In this document: one piece after another, positions 1-6,050 of the stretch
Position numbering within the stretch: position 1 is the first letter of the stretch
Layout: each line of letters begins with the position of its first letter
Source: Bacteroidota bacterium
Lineage (GTDB): Bacteria > Bacteroidota > Bacteroidia > Chitinophagales > Chitinophagaceae
Direction of reading: 5' to 3'
Assembly: GCA_025361325.1 (NCBI GenBank)
Contig: JANYAL010000085.1
Location: forward strand, 1 to 6,050
DNA: 6,050 nt
The notes under the pieces: model-generated
Database searches by the model: none
What the model was told of the DNA's origin: nothing
What the model saw: only the letters and a program-made list of their open reading frames with translations
Program-made: the position numbers and the translations under genes

Positions 1-44
1 ACGTTTGCCAGTGCAGGTTAACACGAAGTTAACTCCTCAACATG

Positions 45-716
45 TTAATTAATCCCAAATAGATGGTTGAACACCAACCTGCCGTCCTCGTTGCCCAACA
101 GCCTGCTACATGCCCTTTCTGGATGGGGCATCATGCCGATAACATTCCTTTCCGTATTACAGATACCTGCAATATTGTGCAGGGCTCCATTGGGGTTCCC
201 TGCGGTATTGATGCTCCCCTGGTCATCGCAGTATCTGTAAATGATCTGCCTGTGCATTTCCATCTGCTCCACAGTTTCGGCGTGCGCAAAAAAACGTCCT
301 TCCCCATGGGCTACTGGTATCATCAGGGGCTTGGTGCCATCAGCAGCACTTTCCCTGATAAATACATTCTTACATACAAATCGCTGCTGGCTGTTACGCA
401 AGAGCACGCCGGGTAATAACCCACTTTCGCAAAGGATCTGGAAACCATTGCAAACCCCGAATAGCTTCCCTCCTTCCCGGGCAAAACGGATCACACTTTG
501 CATCATGGGACTGAAACGGGCAATGGCGCCACATCGCAGGTAGTCGCCATAACTGAATCCGCCGGGCAGAACGATACAGTCATCGGTGGTAAACATGCTA
601 ATGTCCCTGTCCTTATGCCAGAGCGGGATAACCTCCTGTTGCAGGTCATTAGCGAGGGCTTCCATCATATCCCTGTCGCAATTGCTTCCCGGAAAAACTA
701 TAACTCCGAATTTCAT
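45..716 (-). CDS. purQ: Phosphoribosylformylglycinamidine synthase, glutaminase subunit PurQ
   Basis: This subunit hydrolyses glutamine and passes ammonia to PurL, which converts FGAR to FGAM in the fourth step of cytosolic de novo purine synthesis. The 223-residue product matches the usual PurQ length and is a class I glutamine amidotransferase throughout. It opens with the family N-terminus [29 protein letters not shown] lies at residues 51-63. The nucleophile elbow [10 protein letters not shown] places the catalytic Cys at 89, and MPHPERA supplies His198 and Glu200 of the triad. I chose the ATG at 716. The frame extends two codons to a TTG at 722, but family members begin at MKFG. No Shine-Dalgarno is seen, as is normal in Bacteroidetes. 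A separate PurQ of this size works with PurS and a short PurL in other bacteria; neither is in the window. It follows a membrane protein gene by 49 bases. All key residues are intact. Confidence 0.97.
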   Translation of the reverse strand: MKFGVIVFPGSNCDRDMMEALANDLQQEVIPLWHKDRDISMFTTDDCIVLPGGFSYGDYLRCGAIARFSPMMQSVIRFAREGGKLFGVCNGFQILCESGLLPGVLLRNSQQRFVCKNVFIRESAADGTKPLMIPVAHGEGRFFAHAETVEQMEMHRQIIYRYCDDQGSINTAGNPNGALHNIAGICNTERNVIGMMPHPERACSRLLGNEDGRLVFNHLFGIN

Positions 717-743
717 GGGCAAAAATTTAAGTTAAATGCAGGA

Positions 744-751
744 CAAAGGTA
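744..751 (-). promoter_or_regulatory. Candidate -7 promoter box for purQ
   Basis: Read on the minus strand, this site is TACCTTTG, an exact match to the Bacteroidetes -7 consensus TAnnTTTG. It would start transcription near position 738, leaving a leader of about 20 bases before the purQ ATG. No clear TTTG lies about 19 bases upstream, so the -33 element is weak or missing. It lies wholly in the short gap after the upstream membrane-protein gene. It could give purQ some independent expression, or be chance. Confidence 0.35.
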
Positions 752-765
752 AGAGAGCCTGCGGA

Positions 766-1746
766 TTATTCCACGAAGTAGCTGATGGCTATAACAAATG
801 CCACCAACAGCCAGTGCAGTATCCAGGGAAACCATTTTTTACCCGGGTACAGGAAGGCCGCGCCCAGTATGGGTGAAAGGGGTACGGCGCAAAGAATCCA
901 GTATTCAAAAGTATGGGTGGCATTCACAAAGGGAACAAACACCGCAACTAAGATGTACAGGAACACCAGGTTCCAGCTTTTGCGGGCCTGTATAAGCTGG
1001 CGATTGAATTTCTGCTGGATGAAGAAAAGCCCAATTGTTGTCAGGAACAACACGATGCAGATGGCTGCATAGGCCCAGTTTGTCTGATTGAATTTTGGAT
1101 TGGTGACTGCAAAGCCCGGGAAACGGTAGCCCTTCCACCTGTTGGTGAAGAAAACCCATGCCAGCAGGAAATAATAAGGGGTGATAATGCCTACCAGGGC
1201 AATCAGCCATTCGGCCAGTTTGAAGGGGCGGGTAATGGCCAGTCCGAATATGATCAGCGCGGCAAAAGCCAGCGAAGGAAAATAAAAGAAGGTGCAGCAA
1301 CCTATCGTAATCCCAATATTGAAAAGCGCAGCCCTTGGATAGGGGTTATTATCCAGGCTGCTCATCTTTGCCCAAACCCATATTAGCAAGGTATTGATGA
1401 TCAGGGGTGCCGACAGCATGTTCCATTCGGAGAACAGTGAAGTGACCAATAAAAAACTCATCCCGGTAAGATAGTTGGGTTGCTGCATCAGTCGCAATTC
1501 ATTCACCTTCCGGTTGAGGGCAACAGACTGTGTATACAGTAATGCGTAGGTGATCAGCGGGTATATAACGGGAATGCTGTTACCAAAAGGCTCCAGCCAA
1601 TTCAACAGGGCCTTGTATAAAAACCCATCTATCTGTTGTGGATGGGGAACTGCCGGTTGCAGGAACATGGGCAGCTTCAATAAAATGCCATACACCAGCA
1701 GCAGGAAGGTATTGTAAGGGTTATTGGCTTTGAATGTGCCGGTCAA
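766..1746 (-). CDS. Polytopic inner-membrane protein, probable DUF6427 family
   Basis: The function is unknown. The 326-residue product is almost entirely hydrophobic, with about 10-11 likely membrane helices (roughly residues 13-30, 57-77, 92-106, 111-127, 139-172 as one or two, 179-200, 224-243, 259-275, 281-300 and 306-324). The central stretch combines FNIGITIGCCTFFYFPSL (142-159), an ITRPFKLAEW loop (171-180) and a GIITPYYF segment (186-193). I associate this arrangement with the Bacteroidetes family DUF6427; that assignment is from memory and not from a search. No catalytic motif or signal peptide is visible. An in-frame stop lies five codons upstream of the chosen start, and the only start codon between them is a TTG at 1746. 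The next Met, at residue 27, would cut into the first helix, so the TTG start is preferred. The gene is followed closely by purQ, which suggests co-transcription, but nothing in the protein shows a role in purine metabolism. Confidence 0.8.
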   Translation of the reverse strand: MTGTFKANNPYNTFLLLVYGILLKLPMFLQPAVPHPQQIDGFLYKALLNWLEPFGNSIPVIYPLITYALLYTQSVALNRKVNELRLMQQPNYLTGMSFLLVTSLFSEWNMLSAPLIINTLLIWVWAKMSSLDNNPYPRAALFNIGITIGCCTFFYFPSLAFAALIIFGLAITRPFKLAEWLIALVGIITPYYFLLAWVFFTNRWKGYRFPGFAVTNPKFNQTNWAYAAICIVLFLTTIGLFFIQQKFNRQLIQARKSWNLVFLYILVAVFVPFVNATHTFEYWILCAVPLSPILGAAFLYPGKKWFPWILHWLLVAFVIAISYFVE

Positions 1747-1797
1747 TGCAACAGAAGATTAGGATTGATGAAATAGCCCTGCGAAGTTGATGAATAA

Positions 1798-1811
1798 TCA
1801 GCGATCGCTGA
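1798..1811. repeat. Perfect 14-base palindrome in intergenic gap
   Basis: TCAGCGATCGCTGA is its own reverse complement, with its centre between 1804 and 1805. It lies about 52-65 bases upstream of the TTG start of the DUF6427-type gene. As RNA it could fold only into a five-pair stem with a GATC loop, and no clean T-run follows on either strand. That favours a protein-binding site over a terminator. No known operator is recognised. Confidence 0.5.
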
Positions 1812-1872
1812 AAAGATTTTTACACATACCCATGCAAGGGATGCGCATCAAAGAATCTTAGCAGGAAAACAA

Positions 1873-1888
1873 TGATACCATTGTATCA
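1873..1888 (-). terminator. Small hairpin over the stop codon of the secreted-protein gene (possible weak terminator)
   Basis: The inverted repeat is TGATAC, four bases, GTATCA. Read on the minus strand it begins with the TGA stop codon of the upstream 512-residue gene and is followed by TTGTTTTCC, a T-rich but interrupted tract. The six-pair stem is AT-rich and probably weak, so intrinsic termination here is uncertain. The 139-base gap to the next gene still suggests a transcription-unit boundary. Confidence 0.35.
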
Positions 1889-3424
1889 CAGGTCCACTTT
1901 CGCAAAACAGATATAAGCCCGGTACAGGCAAGGAATCAGCAACTGGTTTGCACCCACCTGTTTACTTAGCCTGGGCATGAACTGGTATCCTTTTTCCTGG
2001 CTCTTTAAAGTGGCATTGCGTTTATTGATACCTTCCGGAGTGATGCTTTCGTCTGCGATCACCTGGTTCTTTCTATCGAGATTATACAGAAAATGGATTT
2101 CCCCGCCCGAGATCATGGTGGAATAGGAAAGGAAATTATCATCATTGTCATCCATCTGGTCCTTATGTAATACACGGGTCCATTCCGGCTTGCCGTCTTT
2201 GTTCAGGCTCATCAACACGATATTGGCATAAAAGTACCGGGTACTCTGCTGGTTTGCAAAACTGTTGTATGGCCGGTAATAATTATTGTAATAGGGATTA
2301 TAGGAATAGTAGGAATTGGGATAGATAGTATACGGATTATAGAAGGAGTTATACCGGTTGTAAGGGCTAAATGTGTTCAGGTTGTTATTGGCGCTGCTGG
2401 TTTGGCTGGAAAAATCCTCGGTAAGCAACAGAAAGCCGCCATCTTTTTTCACTACAACCTGTCGGATAACAAATTCATTGAAGGCATCACGCAGGTGCCC
2501 GTCGGTGCGGGATTCGGCACGCAGGGAATCGGAGAATTCCAGGAAGGATGAAAAGTCTTGATCCGCATGTGCCGCATTCCAGCACCAGGATAACATGCCA
2601 TCTGCTGTACCCCTGTTCTTCCTGAAGAAGAAGGCATTGATGAGGTAACGCTTGTTCAGGTTATCGATCTTGAGTTTTACCTCATTCACATAATTCTTCT
2701 GCAGGTCAACAGTATGAAAGGCGAGGCTGTCTGATAAGGGCGACTTCGTGATCAGGGTGAGCTCATTGCTGTAATCTCTGTTTACTGGCTGGGTGGCCAG
2801 GGTAACGGCCAGGGTGCCCTCATTATCTAACAGGAAATCGCCGTAATTCTCCCTGCGGTCATTGAATTCCATGTTCATCCTGCTTTTTTTTATGAGCTGC
2901 AGCTGCTGGTCGAACAATAGGGTCACGAGGTGTATCTTCTCATTCTTCTTCTGGATCTTGAAAACCATGATCTTCTGTTTATCCTCGCTGTTAATGGTGC
3001 TGTATATCTTGTTTTCAGCGAACAGGGAGATCTGGGTGGTATCGAGTTCCACCGGCTCAGAAAGTTTATGTCCGTCCCCGTCCATTTTAATACCCATGCA
3101 ATGCACAATATTCCTTTTCTGGTACTGGTAGATCATGTAAAAGAAATCAGGGTAAGCGATGAAATCAACGTTCAGTGTCTTCTCCGGCAGGAAATCAAGC
3201 ATAATAATCTCTTTGGTGTTCATGTCTTTGTCAAAAATGCTCAGTTTGTGTTTCCAACGGAGATTCTTGTACACCAGGAAGTTCCCTTTCATTTTCCCGA
3301 TGATCTCGAAATTGATGTCGCGCCCGTCATCATTCTCATAATCCGAATAGCTAACTGTCTGTGCATGGACAGGTACTGAGAATCCCAACAAAGCTGCAAT
3401 AAAAAGAAAAGAAAGGTATTTCAC
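1886..3424 (-). CDS. Exported protein of unknown function with Tyr/Asn-rich insert
   Basis: I do not recognise this 512-residue protein. It begins with a clear Sec signal peptide: Lys2, a hydrophobic core (SFLFIAALLGFSV) and a VHA/Q type I cleavage site after residue 21. No lipobox Cys is present, so a soluble periplasmic or outer-surface location is inferred. The mature part has many short beta-like stretches with alternating hydrophobics and DG/NKDG turns, such as SLNKDGKPEW near 406-415. That would suit a beta-propeller-like fold, but this is only an impression. About 46 residues (346-391; bases 2252-2389) are low complexity, with 13 Tyr, 13 Asn and 5 Pro. No catalytic motif or C-terminal sorting domain is seen. 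No ATG is available. The GTG at 3424 gives a standard Met-Lys signal peptide, and a TTG one codon upstream (3427) is the alternative. The gene appears monocistronic and is divergent from the gene at 3566. Confidence 0.85.
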   Translation of the reverse strand: MKYLSFLFIAALLGFSVPVHAQTVSYSDYENDDGRDINFEIIGKMKGNFLVYKNLRWKHKLSIFDKDMNTKEIIMLDFLPEKTLNVDFIAYPDFFYMIYQYQKRNIVHCMGIKMDGDGHKLSEPVELDTTQISLFAENKIYSTINSEDKQKIMVFKIQKKNEKIHLVTLLFDQQLQLIKKSRMNMEFNDRRENYGDFLLDNEGTLAVTLATQPVNRDYSNELTLITKSPLSDSLAFHTVDLQKNYVNEVKLKIDNLNKRYLINAFFFRKNRGTADGMLSWCWNAAHADQDFSSFLEFSDSLRAESRTDGHLRDAFNEFVIRQVVVKKDGGFLLLTEDFSSQTSSANNNLNTFSPYNRYNSFYNPYTIYPNSYYSYNPYYNNYYRPYNSFANQQSTRYFYANIVLMSLNKDGKPEWTRVLHKDQMDDNDDNFLSYSTMISGGEIHFLYNLDRKNQVIADESITPEGINKRNATLKSQEKGYQFMPRLSKQVGANQLLIPCLYRAYICFAKVDL

Positions 3425-3486
3425 CAATGAATACTTTTATATTAAAATTACGTTTTTTTAATGCAATGACCGGCGCATAACGGACC

Positions 3487-3517
3487 TTTGTGGTATAATT
3501 GCAAATTTTTAACTTAA
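3487..3517 (+). promoter_or_regulatory. Candidate Bacteroidetes-type promoter for the TIGR01777 gene
   Basis: TTTG at 3487-3490 is followed after exactly 19 bases by TAACTTAA at 3510-3517. The second box matches TAnnTT and lacks only the final TG of the -7 consensus TAnnTTTG. The predicted transcript would start near 3523, giving a leader of about 40 bases to the ATG at 3566. Position, spacing and orientation all fit the downstream gene. Confidence 0.45.
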
Positions 3518-3565
3518 CAAGATATTTCTTTATTCATTTCTTTACCACTTTATTAATAGCATGCC

Positions 3566-4510
3566 ATGAATACAGTTATAATCACAGGCGGAACGGGTAT
3601 GGTTGGCAGGGCGCTTACCCGGCACCTATTGCAGCAGGGTTATACCGTCATCATATTGACGCGCAAGGTCCCTGAGACGACCCCTGTACCTGGTATCCGG
3701 TATGCGTTATGGAATATTCAAGATCAGTCGATGGATGTTTCAGTATTGCAGCAGGCGGACCATATCATCCATTTGGCAGGGGCTGGAGTGATGGACCACA
3801 ACTGGACGGCAGATTATAAAAAAGAGATTACAGACAGCCGAACAGAGAGCAGCAAGTTGCTAGTAGATACACTTCGCCGGCATCCGCATACGATAAAGTC
3901 AGTCATCAGTGCAAGTGCCATCGGGTGGTATGGTCCCGACTCTGAACAACCCGGCAAAACCTTACCAGAAGGGTTCAGTGAGCAGGCAGAACCAGATACT
4001 CATTTCCTGGGGGAGACCTGCAGGCTGTGGGAAAAGAGCATTGAACCGGTGAGGGAACTGGGCATCCGGCTTGTGAAATTAAGACTGGGGATAGTGCTAA
4101 GTCCTTCGGGCGGGGCGCTGGACGGATTCAGTAAAACAATGCGGTTCGGGATAGCTGCTATACTGGGTAATGGCAGGCAAGTTGTGAGTTGGATAGATAT
4201 TGAAGATCTCTGCCGCATGTTCCTTTTTGCCATAGAGCATGATGAAATAAGCGGGACTTATAATGCTGTTGCGCCCGTACCGGTTTCGAATAAGACACTG
4301 ACATTGAAACTGGCCAGGGCTATGCGGGGCAGGTCTTTTATCGCTGTGCATGTTCCCTCCTTTATTATAAGGATCATGCTGGGCCGGAAAAGCATAGAGG
4401 TGTTAAAGAGTGCCACAGTAAGTTGCAAAAAGATAAAAGAAGCGGGGTTTATTTTTTTAAATCCCACGATAGAAGCAGCTTTACAAGATCTGATCCATAA
4501 GAATATTTAA
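3566..4510 (+). CDS. TIGR01777 family epimerase-like protein (SDR superfamily, YfcH type)
   Basis: This is an NAD(P)-binding extended short-chain dehydrogenase-like protein. The family occurs in most bacteria and its substrate is not firmly known. The 314-residue length is typical. The N-terminal Rossmann motif is TGGTGMVG (residues 7-14). HLAGAGV (69-75), SASAIGWYG (115-123), the FLGETCRLWEKSIEP segment (147-161) with the family's WE pair, LRLGIVLSPSGGAL (172-185) and GNGRQVVSWIDIEDL (201-215) follow in the family order. The C-terminus (about 258-308) is the DUF1731 domain, ending in EAGFIFLNPTIEAAL. The canonical SDR YxxxK is not obvious: Tyr122 sits in WYG without Lys four residues on, as is usual in this family. 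SWID replaces the SWIH I would expect. ATG 3566 starts exactly at the Rossmann strand, and the ATG at 3561 is out of frame. It is the only plus-strand gene here and ends 9 bases from the convergent permease gene. Confidence 0.95.
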   Translation: MNTVIITGGTGMVGRALTRHLLQQGYTVIILTRKVPETTPVPGIRYALWNIQDQSMDVSVLQQADHIIHLAGAGVMDHNWTADYKKEITDSRTESSKLLVDTLRRHPHTIKSVISASAIGWYGPDSEQPGKTLPEGFSEQAEPDTHFLGETCRLWEKSIEPVRELGIRLVKLRLGIVLSPSGGALDGFSKTMRFGIAAILGNGRQVVSWIDIEDLCRMFLFAIEHDEISGTYNAVAPVPVSNKTLTLKLARAMRGRSFIAVHVPSFIIRIMLGRKSIEVLKSATVSCKKIKEAGFIFLNPTIEAALQDLIHKNI

Positions 4511-4528
4511 TCCGGAAGATCAGGTCTT
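4485..4528. repeat. Inverted repeat spanning the convergent gene ends
   Basis: Arms 4485-4495 (AAGATCTGATC) and 4518-4528 (GATCAGGTCTT) pair over 11 positions, with one G-U wobble in the plus-strand RNA, around a 22-base loop. In the minus-strand RNA the same position is an A-C mismatch, so the fold is stronger downstream of the plus-strand gene. Both stop codons lie within it: TAA at 4508-4510 on plus and TGA at 4522-4520 on minus. No T-tract follows, so it is not a standard intrinsic terminator. It may still help separate the two convergent transcripts. Confidence 0.4.
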
Positions 4529-5326
4529 CAGATCCGCCTTACGGAAATAATTGATGATGATACAGGCATACACAGTTATGTAGGCCACAGAAGCGATGAC
4601 CAGGTAATAATCTTCCACGGTCCTTTTTTCCATAATCTTTGGCTTGAACGGATTTGGTACCAATGAATCGGCTGCCTCCAGTGGCATGAAATAGCCGAGC
4701 TGACTTCCTTTCAAAGTAAATATCAGCCAGAGCACATTATCCACGATGCAAACAATAGTAAAATAGATAATGATGGATAACCCGGTACGCTTGACCAGTA
4801 TCGCCACCAGGTAGGCCAGCATCAGGTAGAGTGTGGCCATCAGCATGAAATAGGTAACATAATAGAGCCCATCTGTCATGTTGGACATGGAAGGAGAGTA
4901 AATGGCTCCTACCACCAACCCGATGATAAATACCAAAAAGGTGCTTACCCCCACAAAGAATATGAGCAGGGAGAACTTGGCCTTCAGGAAATCCATACGA
5001 CTCCAGCCATCAATGATGTTCTGGCGATGGGTGCGAAACTGCACTTCATTGGTGATAAGCAGGATAAATAGCATCCCGATCAGGATAAAGAATAAGCCAC
5101 CCATCCAGCTGGAGGCCAGCCATACCCGTGGAAATACAAAAGGCGCCCCTAGCATAGATTTTAGCAGGTTCTCCTGGAAGCTGGCCGAAGTACTCAGTGT
5201 ATCCATATACTTGCTTGCCGAAAAATAAAAGGCGAGCGGGAAGAAGACGAGGAACGCCAGGAAAAGGATCCAGAACGTTTTGTAGGTCTTTATTTTAAGC
5301 CATTCTATCTTGAAGAGATGAAACAT
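4520..5326 (-). CDS. ABC-2 type transporter permease
   Basis: This is the membrane subunit of an ABC exporter, acting in the inner membrane with the ATPase encoded just upstream. The 268-residue product has the usual ABC-2 layout: a short amphipathic N-terminus (FHLFKIEWLKIK) and about six helices near residues 17-38, 73-92, 116-143, 154-178, 182-203 and 240-261. The EVQFRTHRQNIIDGWSR segment (94-110) follows the second helix. It resembles the cytoplasmic motif of BcrB-like and multidrug-type ABC-2 permeases, where a short loop contacts the ATPase. A long extracytoplasmic loop lies between the first two helices (about 39-70). The start ATG at 5326 is unambiguous and lies 26 bases after the ATPase stop, which indicates one operon. 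The substrate cannot be read from the sequence; peptides, drugs or lipids are all possible. No truncation or missing segment is apparent. Confidence 0.9.
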   Translation of the reverse strand: MFHLFKIEWLKIKTYKTFWILFLAFLVFFPLAFYFSASKYMDTLSTSASFQENLLKSMLGAPFVFPRVWLASSWMGGLFFILIGMLFILLITNEVQFRTHRQNIIDGWSRMDFLKAKFSLLIFFVGVSTFLVFIIGLVVGAIYSPSMSNMTDGLYYVTYFMLMATLYLMLAYLVAILVKRTGLSIIIYFTIVCIVDNVLWLIFTLKGSQLGYFMPLEAADSLVPNPFKPKIMEKRTVEDYYLVIASVAYITVYACIIINYFRKADLKT

Positions 5327-5352
5327 GTTCTGATATTAATGATTATGATCTA

Positions 5353-6050
5353 TTACCGGTCGCTCTGTTTCCCGGTTATTTCCAGGAACCTGGTCTCCAA
5401 TGATTTTCTCTTCAGGTTCAGTTTATTCAATATGATGCCTTTGCCGAAACAGAATTGATTAATCTGTTCTGTGGTGATGTGCTCATCACATATCAATTGC
5501 CATTCATTTTCTTCAAAGCCGATGCTTACAAAGCCCGGCATCTGTTGCAGGACAGATTTCAGCAGCTCATTATCGGCAGCTCCTATCGCTACTACATTCT
5601 TAGGCGAAACTGCGCCGGTAGCGCCAGCCCCGGTATTCATCACTTCACTTACTGAACCCACTGCCTTTAGTACCCCTTGTTGAATGATTGCCACATGCGA
5701 ACAGACCTTTTCCACTTCGTCGAGGATATGGCTGGCCATGATGATGGTCTTTCCATGCCGGTTTAGTTCTTTGATCAGTTCACGTATCTCAGCTATCCCG
5801 GCAGGGTCTAATCCGTTGGTGGGTTCATCAAAGACAAGGATAGCGGGGTCGCCCAGCAGAGTCGAGGCGATGGCTAGTCTTTGTTTCATACCCAGTGAAA
5901 AGGTATTGAATTTAGAATCCTTGCGTTCGTAGAGATTCACCATCTTCAGCACCCTGGGTATATCCTCCTCGCCCCTGCCTTTTATCCGGGCAGCCACAGT
6001 AAGATTGGTCTCTGCACTCAGGTAAGGATAAAAATTGGGGGTCTCGAGAA
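5353..6050 (-). CDS. ABC transporter ATP-binding protein, BcrA/CcmA type (5' end beyond window)
   Basis: This ATPase powers the ABC-2 exporter whose permease follows 26 bases downstream. The gene is partial: the open frame continues to the right edge. Above the GTG at 5997 it encodes LETPNFYPYLSAETNLTV, the Q-loop-proximal segment conserved in these ATPases, so that GTG is an internal Val. Walker A and the true start lie outside the window. Visible motifs are the ABC signature FSLGMKQRL (bases about 5901-5875, the LGMKQ variant usual in bacitracin/drug-export ATPases), Walker B ILVFDEP (about 5841-5821), the D-loop GLDP (5814-5803) and the switch His in MASHIL (5730-5728). A C-terminal extension of about 100 residues ends in KRKSLETRFLEITG, the typical SLExxFLE tail, after a Gly/Ala-rich linker (NTGAGATGAVSPKN). 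All visible catalytic residues are intact. The substrate is unknown. It is not assigned to gldA, because the adjacent permease does not resemble GldF. Confidence 0.95.
   Translation of the reverse strand, partial: LETPNFYPYLSAETNLTVAARIKGRGEEDIPRVLKMVNLYERKDSKFNTFSLGMKQRLAIASTLLGDPAILVFDEPTNGLDPAGIAEIRELIKELNRHGKTIIMASHILDEVEKVCSHVAIIQQGVLKAVGSVSEVMNTGAGATGAVSPKNVVAIGAADNELLKSVLQQMPGFVSIGFEENEWQLICDEHITTEQINQFCFGKGIILNKLNLKRKSLETRFLEITGKQSDR

Noticed and set aside
63..752. Several plus-strand open frames opposite purQ (63-416, 241-543, 498-752)
   Set aside because: They lie antisense to an intact, clearly recognised purQ and show no domain, signal or start context of their own.
905..1300. 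131-residue open frame on the minus strand within the DUF6427-type gene
   Set aside because: It is in another frame of a longer membrane-protein gene, and its Cys/His/Gly-rich translation looks like a frame shadow.
2252..2389. The AT-rich, repetitive-looking stretch as a DNA tandem repeat or CRISPR-like array
   Set aside because: There is no constant repeat unit or spacing. The pattern comes from Tyr/Asn codons within an open coding frame.
2862..3379. Plus-strand open frames up to 149 residues opposite the secreted-protein gene
   Set aside because: They are antisense shadows of a continuous gene with a well-formed signal peptide, and no family resemblance is seen.
3428..3470. Possible minus-strand promoter for the secreted-protein gene (TTG, 19 bases, TAATATAA)
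   Set aside because: The -7 match is poor and the predicted start would leave almost no leader, so it was not listed as a feature.
3561..3569. Two-codon ATG-CCA-TGA frame whose stop overlaps the ATG of the gene at 3566
   Set aside because: It could look like a tiny translationally coupled leader, but it is too short to carry information and is easily chance.
4520..6050. Assignment of the ABC pair as gliding-motility GldA/GldF
   Set aside because: The permease N-terminus and its RQNIIDGWSR motif fit generic BcrB-like ABC-2 exporters, not GldF, and no other gld gene is near.
1..6050. tRNA or rRNA genes, riboswitches, insertion sequences, prophage or defence genes
   Set aside because: Reading both strands and the gaps showed no cloverleaf, conserved RNA core, transposase, terminal repeats or known defence domains.

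Overview
The window reads as chromosomal DNA of a Bacteroidetes bacterium, most likely a Chitinophagaceae-like genus. This is an inference. It rests on a DUF6427-type membrane protein, the absence of clear Shine-Dalgarno sequences ahead of the genes, matches to the Bacteroidetes promoter pattern (TTTG, about 19 bases, then TAnnTTTG), moderate GC content, and a lineage-restricted secreted protein with no recognisable domain. Six protein-coding genes fill almost the whole window. Five are on the minus strand and one is on the plus strand. No RNA genes, mobile elements, CRISPR arrays or integration scars were found.

Left region (1-1746, minus strand): a polytopic membrane protein of probable DUF6427 type is followed about 50 bases downstream by purQ, the glutaminase subunit of phosphoribosylformylglycinamidine synthase in de novo purine synthesis. 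A perfect -7-like box between them suggests purQ may also have its own promoter. A stand-alone PurQ implies the three-part PurS/PurL/PurQ enzyme rather than one fused PurL. The partner genes are not in this window.

Middle region (1747-3424, minus strand): a 139-base gap holds a 14-base perfect palindrome and a small hairpin. The hairpin includes the stop codon of a 512-residue exported protein of unknown function. That protein has a signal peptide and a striking tyrosine/asparagine-rich insert. The gap upstream of it (3425-3565) is a divergent intergenic region with a good candidate promoter for the plus-strand gene.

Right region (3566-6050): a TIGR01777/YfcH-type NAD(P)-dependent epimerase-like protein is on the plus strand. 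It meets, tail to tail with a 9-base gap, an ABC-2 type exporter operon on the minus strand: an ATPase, cut off by the right edge, followed 26 bases later by its six-helix permease. An imperfect inverted repeat spans both stop codons.

The window looks like ordinary core or lineage-core chromosome. I see no convincing new multi-gene system. The items most worth a second look are the secreted orphan protein with its aromatic insert, the pairing of a DUF6427-type membrane protein with purQ, and the true (off-window) start of the ABC ATPase.
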